From assembly GCF_000710615.1 (NCBI RefSeq), contig NZ_JDTH01000002.1:1046082-1110081 (forward strand): a stretch of DNA of 64,000 bases, given 5' to 3'. Positions 31,035 to 40,408 of this stretch are shown here, piece after piece (position 1 is the first letter of the stretch; each line of letters starts with the position of its first letter). Under the pieces are notes generated by a model, which was not told the origin of the DNA, made no database searches, and saw only the letters and a list, made by a program, of their open reading frames with translations. The stretch comes from Haladaptatus cibarius D43 (GTDB lineage Archaea > Halobacteriota > Halobacteria > Halobacteriales > Haladaptataceae). The position numbers and the translations under genes were made by a program.

Positions 31035-32522
31035 CTACTCGTCGTCGCTCTCCGCGAGTTGAATGTCGAATGCAGCGACGTGTTCCTCGGCGGATTCGAA
31101 CCCATCCGGTCCCGGTCGGGAACGAACGGTTTCGAAGAATCGATCGGTTATTATCTCGCCGACGATGGTTGAGAGGGAGGCTTCTTCTTCCTCTTCGACT
31201 TCGCCGAGCAGACCGAGTGAAATCTGCGCCCCGGCCATGTCGGCGTGCCCGCCCGCGCTTCCGATTTGGCCGAACGCGGCCCGCATGGTTTCACCGAGGT
31301 CAACGTCCGTTCCGCGCGCGCGCGCCGAGACGTACACGGTTCCCTGCATGAAACCGAAGACGAGTGTGACGTTCACGCCGTCCATGTTGAGCAGACGATC
31401 TGCGGCCTGCGCCAATGCGTCCCTGTCCGAAAGCGCGCCGACGCAACTCGCCAGCACGGTTCCGTCGAGTTCGCGGTTGCGAATCGCGCGGGAAATCGTA
31501 TCGAAGGTGTCGGGACTGATGGACGGACTCTCGACGCGCTCCAACGTTCCGGTATCCGCGTGTGGGAGCAAGAACGCCGCCGCCTCGAAATCCGATTCGG
31601 ACACCTCGCGGGTGAAATCTTTCGTGTCCACGCGAATCCCGTAGAGAAGCCCGGTTGCGACCCGTTCTGCGGGGTCGATGCCGAGATGTTCTAAATGGTC
31701 TGCGAGCAGCGAACTCGTCGCGCCGACGTCGCTACGCAAATCCACGAATCGCGCTTCGACCGGATGGTTCGGCGGGTGATGATCGATAACCACGTCTACC
31801 GGCGTATCCTCCGGCAGTTGGTCGTTCACGCCCGGACTGGAGTGGTCGACCAGCGCGAACCCCCCGAACTCCGAAAGGTCGTCGCCGGGGTCGAGATTGC
31901 GCAAATTCAACTCCAGCAGGTTGACGAACGCCCGGTTTTCCTGATGGGAAATCGCGCCGTAGTAGCACGTCTCCGCCTCCGTTCCAACCGACTCGGCCAA
32001 CCCTTCCAACGCGACCGCGCTTGCGATGGCGTCCGGGTCGGGGTTGTCATGCATGAAAATCCCGAGTTTACCGTCGATGTCGCGGAGGGTTCGCCGGAGT
32101 TCCTGTGTCCGAAACGCCGTATCTTGGTCGGTCATCGACAGCAGGTGGTCGGTGATGAGCGTTCCGGGGGCGATGACTCGGTCTGCGAGAGTTTCTAACT
32201 CATCCGAAATACTCCGGTTTGGTTCGGTTCCCGCGTAGGTGACGACGTAGGCGTTCGGATGCGTTTCGCGGACTGCGCGCGCCGATGCCAGATTTTTCTC
32301 GGGGTCGTCGCCCGCGACGAACGCGATGTCAACCCGCGGTCGTCCTTTCGTAACCGCTGGGTCGGTGGGGTCGCCGCGAGTGGCCGAGATGCCCTCCGTG
32401 CGCAGTGTTTCGACTCTGCTCTCGTCCTCCGTGACGACGACGAGACTGCCGGGCCATTCGGCCACTGACTCGACGAGTGCATACCCGACCGAACCACAGC
32501 CGAGCATGAGCCGCGAAACCAT
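31035..32522 (-). CDS. TrkA-N plus DHH/DHHA1 phosphoesterase
   Basis: The 495-residue protein has an N-terminal TrkA-N-like Rossmann domain (GCGSVGYALVESV, DPTDPA, VAGDDPEKN). A DHH phosphoesterase domain follows with FMHDNPDPDAIASA and the namesake VVIDHHPPNHP, and then a DHHA1 domain with SAGGHADMAGAQI near residue 440. Such fusions are common in haloarchaea. By analogy with GdpP/NrnA families it would hydrolyse small phosphodiesters such as cyclic di-AMP or nano-RNA, with the Rossmann domain sensing NAD(H) or nucleotides (inference). It is downstream of no obvious operon partner. The stop lies 87 bp from the CBS-ParB start. Confidence 0.85.
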   Translation of the reverse strand: MVSRLMLGCGSVGYALVESVAEWPGSLVVVTEDESRVETLRTEGISATRGDPTDPAVTKGRPRVDIAFVAGDDPEKNLASARAVRETHPNAYVVTYAGTEPNRSISDELETLADRVIAPGTLITDHLLSMTDQDTAFRTQELRRTLRDIDGKLGIFMHDNPDPDAIASAVALEGLAESVGTEAETCYYGAISHQENRAFVNLLELNLRNLDPGDDLSEFGGFALVDHSSPGVNDQLPEDTPVDVVIDHHPPNHPVEARFVDLRSDVGATSSLLADHLEHLGIDPAERVATGLLYGIRVDTKDFTREVSESDFEAAAFLLPHADTGTLERVESPSISPDTFDTISRAIRNRELDGTVLASCVGALSDRDALAQAADRLLNMDGVNVTLVFGFMQGTVYVSARARGTDVDLGETMRAAFGQIGSAGGHADMAGAQISLGLLGEVEEEEEASLSTIVGEIITDRFFETVRSRPGPDGFESAEEHVAAFDIQLAESDDE

Positions 32523-32767
32523 TCTACCACCGATTGCTAGTCGGGCACCTAAAACCTGTTGGGAATCCTTTGCGGGCAGGACGTGGTTTTACTCGGTGTT
32601 TGTGATGGGTTTTCGAAACTCGCGGTTGTAGTGTTTGACCTCGACTCCCGTACAGAACGTGTTTCGAGAAGAAAGGAGGGAGACCAACGTATTTGCAATC
32701 AGTAGGCAATCACATCCCGTTCCAATTCACGAACAAACGCTCAGCTCACAGCCCAAATCCCATCGCC

Positions 32768-32797
32768 AAAAAAGTCGAAAATCGGTCGATTCGAAAT
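32768..32797 (-). terminator. T-rich terminator of the nuo operon
   Basis: Directly after the nuoN stop codon the transcript reads through CGATTTTCGACTTTTTTGG, with T6 at 32768-32773. It is a plausible archaeal U-tract terminator. Confidence 0.45.
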
Positions 32798-34294
32798 CTA
32801 CGCGAACAGGGTCGCGGCCGCGCTGTACGCCGTGTCTGCAAGCGGCCCGAAGGCCGGGAGCAGGACGACACTCGTAACGGCGGCGGCGAGCACTGCGACG
32901 TAGAGGCCGGTTGGGGTGCTTCGAATCGTCAGTTCGCTCGTCGGTTCCTCCACCCACATCGCCTTGACGACGCGCGAGTAGTAGTAAAGCGACAGCGCAC
33001 TGTTGATTGCACCGACGGCGGCGAGCCACCAGAATCCGGCACCGACCGCGCCAGTGAACAGGGCGTACTTGCTCATGAAGCCAGCCCCGACCGGAAGTCC
33101 GGCGAGGTTGAACATGAACACCGTCATGGCGAGGCAGGCCATCGGGGCCTTGCTTCCCAGTCCGTTGTAATCCTCGAACGTTCTGCCGATGCCCCACTGT
33201 TCGACCAGCGCGATGAACAGGAACGCACCCGTGTTCATGAAGCCGTAGACGAGCAGGTGGAGCATGGCACCGCCCATGACCAAGTCGTTCGCACCGCCCA
33301 CTCCGGTGAGTGCGGCGAGGCCGATGAGCGCGTAGCCCGCGTGTCCGACCGAGGAGTACGCGAGCATGCGCTTGACTTTGTCTTGGGTGGCCGCGGCGAA
33401 GTTCCCGAGCGTCATCGTGACGACGGCGAGAATCTGGAACGCGAGCACCCAGTCAACCGTCGCGGAGAGTTCTGCAATCGGGAACGCCGTGACGAACACG
33501 CGGAACGCGACGACGAACCCGGCGGCCTTCGAAGCCGAGGACAGGAACGCCGAAACGGGCGCGGGCGCGCCTTCGTATGCCTCGGGTGCCCAGAAGTGGA
33601 ACGGAACCGAGGCCGTCTTGAACGCGAAGCCACCGAGCACCATCAGCACACCGATGCCGAGGACGCCGGGGAACGCTTCCGCGTTGAGATTGCTTGCAAC
33701 CGCTTCGAGTTGCAGGTGGCCGGTAACGCCGTAGACGAGGCTGATACCGTACGCGAAGATGGCCGACGAGAGTGCCCCAATGAGGAAGTACTTGAGTCCT
33801 GCCTCGACGCTCCCGCGGTTTTTCTTCAGGATTGCGACCAGCGCGTAGGACGGCAGGCTGGCGAGTTCGAGACTGACGAACACCGTCGCCAGACTGTTCG
33901 CGCTCGCCATCAGCGTCATCCCCGTCGTCGCGAGGATGACCAGCGAGTAGAACTCCGCCATGTACGGCTGGCCTTTCATGTAGTCGTAGCTCGCGATACA
34001 GACCAGTACGGTGACGCTGGTGAAGATGAGCGTGAAGAACAGGCTCATCGTGTCCACGACGAGCGCGCCGTCGTACAGCGAAACCGCCTCTTCACCGGTT
34101 CCCGTGGCGAGGAACGCCACCGCGATGCCGCCAGCGACGACAGTGCCGAGCGTCGAGAGTCCTACGAGAAGTGGACGGTTTTTCGTATTCGGGGAGATGC
34201 TGTTCACAATGAACAGCAACATTGCCGTCAGGGCGAGGGTGATGGCAGGAGCCATCGTCACCCAGTCGGCACCGGTACCGAATGGCTGTGCCAT
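32798..34294 (-). CDS. nuoN: NADH-quinone oxidoreductase-type subunit N
   Basis: The 498-residue antiporter-like membrane subunit has about 14 helices. It shows the proton-channel signature around ELASLPSYALVAILKKNRGSVEAGLKYFLIGALSSAIFAYG and the lysine-bearing helix AATQDKVKRMLAYSSVGHAGYALIG. It forms part of the proton-pumping arm of complex I. The ATG overlaps the nuoM stop (TGATG), so translation is coupled. It is the last gene of the operon. Confidence 0.93.
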   Translation of the reverse strand: MAQPFGTGADWVTMAPAITLALTAMLLFIVNSISPNTKNRPLLVGLSTLGTVVAGGIAVAFLATGTGEEAVSLYDGALVVDTMSLFFTLIFTSVTVLVCIASYDYMKGQPYMAEFYSLVILATTGMTLMASANSLATVFVSLELASLPSYALVAILKKNRGSVEAGLKYFLIGALSSAIFAYGISLVYGVTGHLQLEAVASNLNAEAFPGVLGIGVLMVLGGFAFKTASVPFHFWAPEAYEGAPAPVSAFLSSASKAAGFVVAFRVFVTAFPIAELSATVDWVLAFQILAVVTMTLGNFAAATQDKVKRMLAYSSVGHAGYALIGLAALTGVGGANDLVMGGAMLHLLVYGFMNTGAFLFIALVEQWGIGRTFEDYNGLGSKAPMACLAMTVFMFNLAGLPVGAGFMSKYALFTGAVGAGFWWLAAVGAINSALSLYYYSRVVKAMWVEEPTSELTIRSTPTGLYVAVLAAAVTSVVLLPAFGPLADTAYSAAATLFA

Positions 34295-35832
34295 CAGGCA
34301 CCACCTCCCGTAATGAGCGCCATGTCACGCACGGATTCCTGAATCATCCCGTAGAAGATGTCCGGTTGGACACCGAGCAGGATGACGAGCAGGATGAGCA
34401 CCACGAGGGGTGCGACGTCGTGGAACGACGCTCGTCCGACCTCGTAATCGGTTTCGAGGCGGAACGGGCCGAACAGGGTTCGCTGCATGGCGAAGAGGTA
34501 GTAGCCCGCGACGATGACGATGCCGAACATCGCCGCGCCGGTGAACAGCGCGAGCGTGTTGCCAGGGAGCACCGCGGACTGGAACGCGCCGACGAAGATG
34601 AAGAACTCCGCGGCAAATCCGCTCATCAGCGGAAGTCCCATGTAGCCGAACGCGCCCGCGATGAACACCGCGACCGTGATGGGCATCTTGTCGGCAAGTC
34701 CGGACATATCCGAGACCATCCGGGTGTGCGTTGTGTTGTAGATGACGCCGACCGCCATGAACAACAGCCCCGAGATGAGACCGTGCGAGATCATCTGGAA
34801 CGTCGCGCCGCCGATGCCGTACATATTGTACGCGACCAATCCGAGGATGACGTACCCCATCGAGGAAACCGAGGAGTACGCGACGATGCGTTTCAAGTCG
34901 GATTGGGCAAGCGCGAGCATCGCGCCGTAGATAACGCTCACGACCGCCACGAGGGCGATGATGAACGCGAACTGTTTCGCCGTCTCCGGGAGCATCGTGA
35001 AGTTGAATCGCAAGAGCGCGTAGGTACCCATCTTCAGCATGACGCCCGCCAGCATGATGGACACCGGCGTCGGTGCCTCAACGTGAGCGTCAGGAAGCCA
35101 CGTGTGGAACGGGACGATTGGTACCTTCACGCCGAACCCGGCGAACATGGCGAAGAACGCGACGATTTTCAGCGTGTTTGCGTCGATACCACCGAGTCCG
35201 CTGAGTTCGCCGTTGTTGAGCGCATCCGTGATTGCTGGCAAGTCGAGCGAGGTCACCGAATCACCCAGTCCGAAGACGAGCGCGATGAACCCGATGAACA
35301 TCACCAGCGAGGCGACGTTGGTGTAGACGAAGAACTTGATAGCCGCGTACTTTCGGCGTGGGCCGCCCCACACGCCGATGAGGAAGTACATCGGCACCAA
35401 GACCATCTCCCAGAAGATGAACCAGACGAAGAAGTCGAGCGCCGCGAAGACACCAAGGAGGCTCATCTCCATGAACAGCATGAGGCCGTAGAACTGGCTC
35501 TGGCGCGACTGTACGGGCGTCCACGCCGCGAGGATTGCGAGCGGCGTAAGCACCGTCGTCAGCACCAGCAACGGCATGCTGATGCCGTCCAGTCCGACGT
35601 GCCAGTTAAGCGCGTATGGGCCGAGATTGACCCATTGATACATCTCTTCAAAGGCGAGGGTTCCGCCCAGCAGGGCGTTGCCGCTCCCGTCGAAGGCACT
35701 GTACATCCAAAGGCTCCCGCCGAGCGGGAGCAGACTCAACGCGAACGCGAGTTTCCCCGCGACCTTATCGGGCGCAAGGAACACCACGAACGCGCTGAGG
35801 AGTGTTACCGCGAGAAGTGCTTCTATCATCAT
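34294..35832 (-). CDS. nuoM: NADH-quinone oxidoreductase-type subunit M
   Basis: The 512-residue antiporter-like subunit has hallmark segments: WEMVLVPMYFLIGVWGGPRRKYAAIKFFVYT, a lysine helix with LPDAHVEAPTPVSIMLAGVMLKMGTYALLRF, and ALAQSDLKRIVAYSSVSSMGYV. It translocates protons in the membrane arm. It begins immediately after the nuoL stop with no spacer. Confidence 0.95.
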   Translation of the reverse strand: MMIEALLAVTLLSAFVVFLAPDKVAGKLAFALSLLPLGGSLWMYSAFDGSGNALLGGTLAFEEMYQWVNLGPYALNWHVGLDGISMPLLVLTTVLTPLAILAAWTPVQSRQSQFYGLMLFMEMSLLGVFAALDFFVWFIFWEMVLVPMYFLIGVWGGPRRKYAAIKFFVYTNVASLVMFIGFIALVFGLGDSVTSLDLPAITDALNNGELSGLGGIDANTLKIVAFFAMFAGFGVKVPIVPFHTWLPDAHVEAPTPVSIMLAGVMLKMGTYALLRFNFTMLPETAKQFAFIIALVAVVSVIYGAMLALAQSDLKRIVAYSSVSSMGYVILGLVAYNMYGIGGATFQMISHGLISGLLFMAVGVIYNTTHTRMVSDMSGLADKMPITVAVFIAGAFGYMGLPLMSGFAAEFFIFVGAFQSAVLPGNTLALFTGAAMFGIVIVAGYYLFAMQRTLFGPFRLETDYEVGRASFHDVAPLVVLILLVILLGVQPDIFYGMIQESVRDMALITGGGA

Positions 35833-37875
35833 CTAGAACCAACCTCCGGTAAAGCCGATGACGAGAAGCAGGACGACGAACGACGCCGTGAGTAGCAGCG
35901 CGTAGTTCGTCACGATACCGCTCTGAATCCGTTTCACCTTACTTCCGCCGAACAGGCTCACGCTGGAGATGCCGTTGACGACGCCGTCGATGATGCCGCC
36001 GTCGAACTTGTCCGCCGCTCGCGCGAGGGGGAGCGTGGCACCGGTTGCGAGCCACACCTGAGCCTCGTCGAGATAGTAGTTGTTGAACAGCACCGTCTTC
36101 GCACCGCCCAACTTGTCGGTGTGTCTGACCGGCGAGGGAACCGCGTAGAGCTTCCACGCGAGTCCCGCACCCGCGAGTGCGAGTCCCAGCGAGACGGCTG
36201 CACCGAGCAGAACGGTCAGCTGTTCCGACCCGATGGTGCCCGCCGAGTAGTGAGCGAAGTCGTGCGTGAGGTCGCTGTAGTGGTGGGCACTAAGCGCCGT
36301 TGGCCCGCTGTCGAGCCACTGGTGAAGGAAGTCCAGTTCGGTGCCGGTGAGTTTCTGCACCGGAACCATGTTCACCAGTCCGGTGACGGCCGCCAGCACG
36401 CCGAGAACCGCGAGCGGTCCTTTGACGTTCCAGCCGACGCCGTGCGGGTTGCGCGCGGTGTCAGATCGAGGCTTGCCGTGGAAGGTCAACGCGACCATCC
36501 GGAAGGTGTAGAACCCGGTGAAAAACACTGCGAGCAGACCCATCGCGTACGCGCCCAACAGAATCGGACTGTTCAGACCGTGGACGAGCGCCTCGTAGAG
36601 GATTTCGTCTTTCGACCAGAAGCCCGAGAACGGGACGATGCCCGCGAGTGCGAGTGACCCCGAGAGGAACGCGTAGTAGGTCACGGGCATCTTGTCTTTG
36701 AGTCCGCCCATGTCCCACATGTCCTCGTTGTGGTGCATGGCGATGATGACCGACCCTGCTCCGAGGAACAGGAGCGCCTTGAAGAAGGCGTGGGTCATCA
36801 GGTGGAAGGTCGCCGCGACGTAGCCACCGGTTCCCAGTCCGAGCATCATGTAGCCGTACTGCGAGATGGTGGAGTACGCGAGCACCTGCTTGATTTCGCG
36901 CTTGACGACGCCCATCGTCGCCGCGAACAGCGCCGTGAATCCGCCGATGAACGCGATGATGGCGAGCACCTGCGGAAGCAGGGCGTAGAAGCCGTACATG
37001 CGCGCAACGAGGTAGACACCTGCGGCGACCATGGTCGCCGCGTGAATCAGCGCGGAAACGGGCGTCGGGCCTTCCATCGCGTCGGGAAGCCACGTGTGCA
37101 GTGGGAACTGTGCCGACTTACCGACGACACCGCCCAGCACCAGCAGGCCGACGATGGAGAACCACGCCTGCGGGTCGAGTCCGAACAGGATGGTTACTTC
37201 GCCAGCGCCGCCTTCGCCGAGTGCCATTTCCGCCATGTGCGCGAACGAGTTCTCGCCCGCGAACTGCGCCGTGCCGAAGGTGGCGAACACCGCCACCACG
37301 CCGATGAGGAAGAAGTAGTCACCGAAGCGGGTGACGAGGAACGCCTTCTTCGCGGCGCTCGGTGGGCCGGGTTGGCGGAACCAGAACCCGATGAGCAGGT
37401 ACGAACACAGCCCGACGAGTTCGAAGAACATGAACGCCATCAGCAGGTTGTCCGCGAAGACGAACGCGAGCATGCTGAAGGTGAACAGGCCAAGACCGGC
37501 GTAGTATCGCGGCAGGCCGGTTTCGCCCTCGTCGTTCATGTAGCCGAGACTGAAGACGTGGACGAGAACCGCGACGAGCGAGACGATGACGAGCATCATT
37601 GCCGACAGCGGGTCGAGAAGGATGCCGAAGTGCAGGTTGAACGTTTCGAGGCCTTCGACCCACACTATCGTCTCGTGGTAGGAGCCGCTGCTCGACACCG
37701 TGACGAACACCCATATCGACAGGGCGAGCGACCCGGCGGTTGCGAGGATGCCCGGAATCGCGCCCCCTTTCGGAAGCATCTTTCGGGCGAACTCGCCGCC
37801 GAGCAGTGCAATCAGGAACGATACGAACGGCAGGAGTGCGATTACCGGTGCCAGTTCGAATGCAGTTGCCGCCAT
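35833..37875 (-). CDS. nuoL: NADH-quinone oxidoreductase-type subunit L
   Basis: The 680-residue subunit has the antiporter core (GLCSYLLIGFWF, FPLHTWLPDAMEGPTPVSALIHAATMVAAGVYL, REIKQVLAYSTISQYGYM) and the long C-terminal lateral-helix region typical of NuoL. It is the distal proton-pumping subunit. Of two possible starts, GTG 37884 and ATG 37875, the ATG is preferred because a Shine-Dalgarno-like GAGGTGG lies about 8 nt upstream and it follows the nuoK stop by two bases. Confidence 0.95.
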   Translation of the reverse strand: MAATAFELAPVIALLPFVSFLIALLGGEFARKMLPKGGAIPGILATAGSLALSIWVFVTVSSSGSYHETIVWVEGLETFNLHFGILLDPLSAMMLVIVSLVAVLVHVFSLGYMNDEGETGLPRYYAGLGLFTFSMLAFVFADNLLMAFMFFELVGLCSYLLIGFWFRQPGPPSAAKKAFLVTRFGDYFFLIGVVAVFATFGTAQFAGENSFAHMAEMALGEGGAGEVTILFGLDPQAWFSIVGLLVLGGVVGKSAQFPLHTWLPDAMEGPTPVSALIHAATMVAAGVYLVARMYGFYALLPQVLAIIAFIGGFTALFAATMGVVKREIKQVLAYSTISQYGYMMLGLGTGGYVAATFHLMTHAFFKALLFLGAGSVIIAMHHNEDMWDMGGLKDKMPVTYYAFLSGSLALAGIVPFSGFWSKDEILYEALVHGLNSPILLGAYAMGLLAVFFTGFYTFRMVALTFHGKPRSDTARNPHGVGWNVKGPLAVLGVLAAVTGLVNMVPVQKLTGTELDFLHQWLDSGPTALSAHHYSDLTHDFAHYSAGTIGSEQLTVLLGAAVSLGLALAGAGLAWKLYAVPSPVRHTDKLGGAKTVLFNNYYLDEAQVWLATGATLPLARAADKFDGGIIDGVVNGISSVSLFGGSKVKRIQSGIVTNYALLLTASFVVLLLVIGFTGGWF

Positions 37876-37877
37876 TG

Positions 37878-38183
37878 TTACCACCTCATAGTCGTCGCTT
37901 GGGTTACGTCCACGTCCTTGAAGTTACGATACAGCACGAGGATGATTCCGATACCCACCGCGACTTCCGCGGCACCCAGCCCCAGCGTGAACAGGCTGAA
38001 CGTTTGGCCGGTCAGGTTGCCGTGATAGTGGGAGAACGCGACGAGATTGATGTTCGCGGCGTTGAGCATCAGCTCGACGCTGATGAGGAACATCAGCGCG
38101 TTCCGCCGCGTGAGGATGCCGAACAGGCCCGTGCAGAACACGGCGGCTGAAAGCAGTAGATAGTATTCGACTGCAACAGCCAT
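37878..38183 (-). CDS. nuoK: NADH-quinone oxidoreductase-type subunit K
   Basis: The 101-residue three-helix subunit has the conserved glutamates in SVELMLNAANINLVAFSHY and near LGLGAAEVAVGIGIILVLYR. It lies between J and L in the membrane arm. The ATG overlaps the stop of the second J gene (TAATG). Confidence 0.95.
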   Translation of the reverse strand: MAVAVEYYLLLSAAVFCTGLFGILTRRNALMFLISVELMLNAANINLVAFSHYHGNLTGQTFSLFTLGLGAAEVAVGIGIILVLYRNFKDVDVTQATTMRW

Positions 38184-38539
38184 TACTCGTCGTCACCTCC
38201 GGTCATTCCGCCGTCCGTAGCGACCTGACGGGTACTCTCGCCGTCTTCTTCGCGGCTGGCGAGTAGAACCGCACCGTCGAGCGCCGCGTCCAGCACGAGC
38301 GCGATAATCAGGAACGCCACGAGGAACCCTTCGCTCGGGATGATGTTCTGGCCCTCGACGCTGGTGATGTTGAACATTGCGTAGCCGATTCCCGCGGTGA
38401 TTCCCGCTCCGCTGGGGAAGCCCGCGGCGTCGCCGAACGACGCGCCGAGGAACACCACTGCGAGAACGCCGAAGAGCGCGACTGCGACGAGGCCGGGAAG
38501 CATCGTCGATGTATCGTGCAAGCGTGGTTTCGATGTCAT
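38183..38539 (-). CDS. nuoJ2: NADH-quinone oxidoreductase-type subunit J, second part
   Basis: The 118-residue protein has two to three helices and a polar Asp/Glu-rich C-terminus. It corresponds to the C-terminal half of bacterial NuoJ, which haloarchaea encode as a separate gene (NIIPSEGFLVAFLIIALVLDAALDGAVLL). The ATG overlaps the stop of nuoJ1, and its stop overlaps nuoK. Sequence identity with bacterial J is low, so the call rests on position and length. Confidence 0.8.
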   Translation of the reverse strand: MTSKPRLHDTSTMLPGLVAVALFGVLAVVFLGASFGDAAGFPSGAGITAGIGYAMFNITSVEGQNIIPSEGFLVAFLIIALVLDAALDGAVLLASREEDGESTRQVATDGGMTGGDDE

Positions 38540-38802
38540 GCGTTAGTTACCTCCTCTGTACTTGAACGACGTGTGAGCATGACGGCGAACGTTATGAGGA
38601 TGAGAACCCCGCCGACGTAGACGAGAATCTGCATCGCCGCAACGAACTCCGCCTGTAACATAACGTAGTGGACTGCAAAGCTCAGTAACGAAGTACCGAG
38701 CAATAGAGCAGCATGCCACACGTCCCGCACCAGGACAGCGCCCAAGCTACTCGCCACTGTGACCGCGGCGAACAGCCCGAACGCGATTATTTCGTATACC
38801 AT
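38536..38802 (-). CDS. nuoJ1: NADH-quinone oxidoreductase-type subunit J, first part
   Basis: The 88-residue protein has three helices with the NuoJ core: VLVRDVWHAALLLGTSLLSFAVHYVMLQAEFVAAMQILVYVGGVLILITFAVML. It is the N-terminal half of a subunit that is a single protein in bacteria. A 56-nt spacer separates it from nuoI, the widest gap in the operon. Confidence 0.9.
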   Translation of the reverse strand: MVYEIIAFGLFAAVTVASSLGAVLVRDVWHAALLLGTSLLSFAVHYVMLQAEFVAAMQILVYVGGVLILITFAVMLTRRSSTEEVTNA

Positions 38803-38858
38803 TTCGGTTACCTTTGGGTTTGGATAAACGCCCTTTTAAGATTTCGAGACGGGCGTGG

Positions 38859-39320
38859 TTACTGGTAGTCTACTGCTCCCTCGCCCTCTCCAATCCACGC
38901 GGAACGGTCGGGTTCGCGGGATTCGAGCGGGTCGATGTCTTTGTACCAGGGGACGTTCTTCAACTGTTCTTTGTTGTAGACGAGGTCGTCTTTCGTGTCA
39001 CCCGTGAACTCGAAGTTCTGGGTGAGCAAAATCGCGTCAACGGGACAGACCTCCTCACAGAGTCGGCAGTAAATACACTGCCCGACGTGGAGGTTGTACT
39101 GCTCGCCGTTGCGCTGGTCGTCCTGAACGATTTGAATCGTGTCGTTCGGACAAACGTTCTCGCACTGGCGGCACCAGATACAGCGCTCTTGGCTGAACTT
39201 GTGGATGCCGCGGAAGCGCGGACTGACCTCGGGTGCCACGTCAGGATATTCGACCGTGAACGTGGTTCCACCCAGTGCGTGCTTCATCGTCGTTGCCATT
39301 CCTTTGAGTATTCCGATCAT
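38859..39320 (-). CDS. nuoI: NADH-quinone oxidoreductase-type subunit I (iron-sulfur)
   Basis: The 153-residue protein binds two 4Fe-4S clusters through CIWCRQCENVCP (C47, C50, C53, C57) and CIYCRLCEEVCP (C82, C85, C88, C92). It passes electrons to the NuoB cluster. The ATG at 39320 (MIGILKGM) overlaps the nuoH stop as ATGA. The upstream in-frame extension is read from the nuoH gene and is not used. Confidence 0.96.
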   Translation of the reverse strand: MIGILKGMATTMKHALGGTTFTVEYPDVAPEVSPRFRGIHKFSQERCIWCRQCENVCPNDTIQIVQDDQRNGEQYNLHVGQCIYCRLCEEVCPVDAILLTQNFEFTGDTKDDLVYNKEQLKNVPWYKDIDPLESREPDRSAWIGEGEGAVDYQ

Positions 39321-40408
39321 AGCATCACTCCCACGATGACGGCCGTGAGAACCAAGTTTGCGAACGAGAGCACGAGCATGCCCTTCCAACCGATTTCGAT
39401 GAGTTGGTCGATACGGACACGTGGAATCGCCGACCGTGCCCACTGCGTGAACAGGAACACCGCCCAGATTTTAACGGTGAACCAGATGAAGCCAATCGAC
39501 CCCGAGGCGGGGCCGTCGGCACCACCGAGGAAGACGGTGGCGATGATGGCACCGCCGAGGAAGATGTGCAGGAACTCACCGAGGTAGAACAGCACGAAGT
39601 ACACGCTGGAGTACTCGGTCTGGTATCCCGCAATAATTTCCGTCGGTGCTTCCGGGATGTCGAACGGGTTCCGCCCGACTTCCGCCAGATTGGCCACCAT
39701 GAACAGGACGAACGCAAACGGGTTCACGAAGGCGTACCACGCCGGGATGGCGAAGCCACCGATGGTGAACAGCGTCTCCTGCTGTTGGGCGACGATTGTA
39801 CTCATCTGGAGCGACCCCGCGAAGATGACAACGGACGCCGCCGTCACGATGAGCGGAATTTCGTAGGCGATGTTCTGTGCCACCGCACGAAGTGCGCCGA
39901 GAAGCGAGTATTTGTTGTTCGACGCGTAGCCACCCATCGTCAGTCCGAGCGTGGCGATGGACGCGACGGCGAACACGTACGCCAGCCCCGTCTCGGGGTC
40001 AGCGAGGTGCAGATTGATGCCGAAAAGGGAACCCATCGGAATAACCGCGAAACCGAGCAGCGCCGACGACACGACGACGATAGGCGCGAGGTCGAAGGCC
40101 GGACGGTCAGCGCCATCCGGGATGATGAGTTCTTTTCCGAGCAGTCGCACTGCGTCCGCGATGATGATGAACAGGCCGAACGGTCCGACGCGGTTCACCG
40201 CGATACGGTCGGTGAATGCGGCGGTAATCTTCCGTTTCGCCCACGGTCCGGCGACTGCCGTCATCGTCAACATGATGGTGCCGATGATAGCCGCACCAAC
40301 AAGCGCCGACAGCATCTCCTGCCACGCGGCAGGATTGTTTCCGAACAGGGCCCGAGCGATTTGCTCGGGAAAAAGCACCGGGCTTTCCTGTAGCGGGACG
40401 AAATTCAT
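39317..40408 (-). CDS. nuoH: NADH-quinone oxidoreductase-type subunit H
   Basis: The 363-residue, roughly eight-helix subunit forms part of the quinone chamber. Motifs: RIAVNRVGPFGLFIIIADAVRLLGKE, GGYASNNKYSLLGALRAVAQNIAYEIPL, AEVGRNPFDIPEAPTEIIAGYQTEYS and RSAIPRVRIDQLIEIGWK. It joins the hydrophilic and membrane arms. It overlaps both neighbours by ATGA junctions. Confidence 0.96.
   Translation of the reverse strand: MNFVPLQESPVLFPEQIARALFGNNPAAWQEMLSALVGAAIIGTIMLTMTAVAGPWAKRKITAAFTDRIAVNRVGPFGLFIIIADAVRLLGKELIIPDGADRPAFDLAPIVVVSSALLGFAVIPMGSLFGINLHLADPETGLAYVFAVASIATLGLTMGGYASNNKYSLLGALRAVAQNIAYEIPLIVTAASVVIFAGSLQMSTIVAQQQETLFTIGGFAIPAWYAFVNPFAFVLFMVANLAEVGRNPFDIPEAPTEIIAGYQTEYSSVYFVLFYLGEFLHIFLGGAIIATVFLGGADGPASGSIGFIWFTVKIWAVFLFTQWARSAIPRVRIDQLIEIGWKGMLVLSFANLVLTAVIVGVML

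Noticed and set aside
31092-31103. Second T-arm-like sequence GGATTCGAACCC
   Set aside because: It lies inside the DHH phosphoesterase gene and has no cloverleaf context.
32693-35895. Very long plus-strand open frames (more than 500 codons) opposite nuoN and nuoM
   Set aside because: They mirror the opposite-strand nuo genes. The encoded proteins are full of Arg, His, Asp and Glu without any fold or membrane pattern, which is typical for antisense frames in GC-rich DNA.
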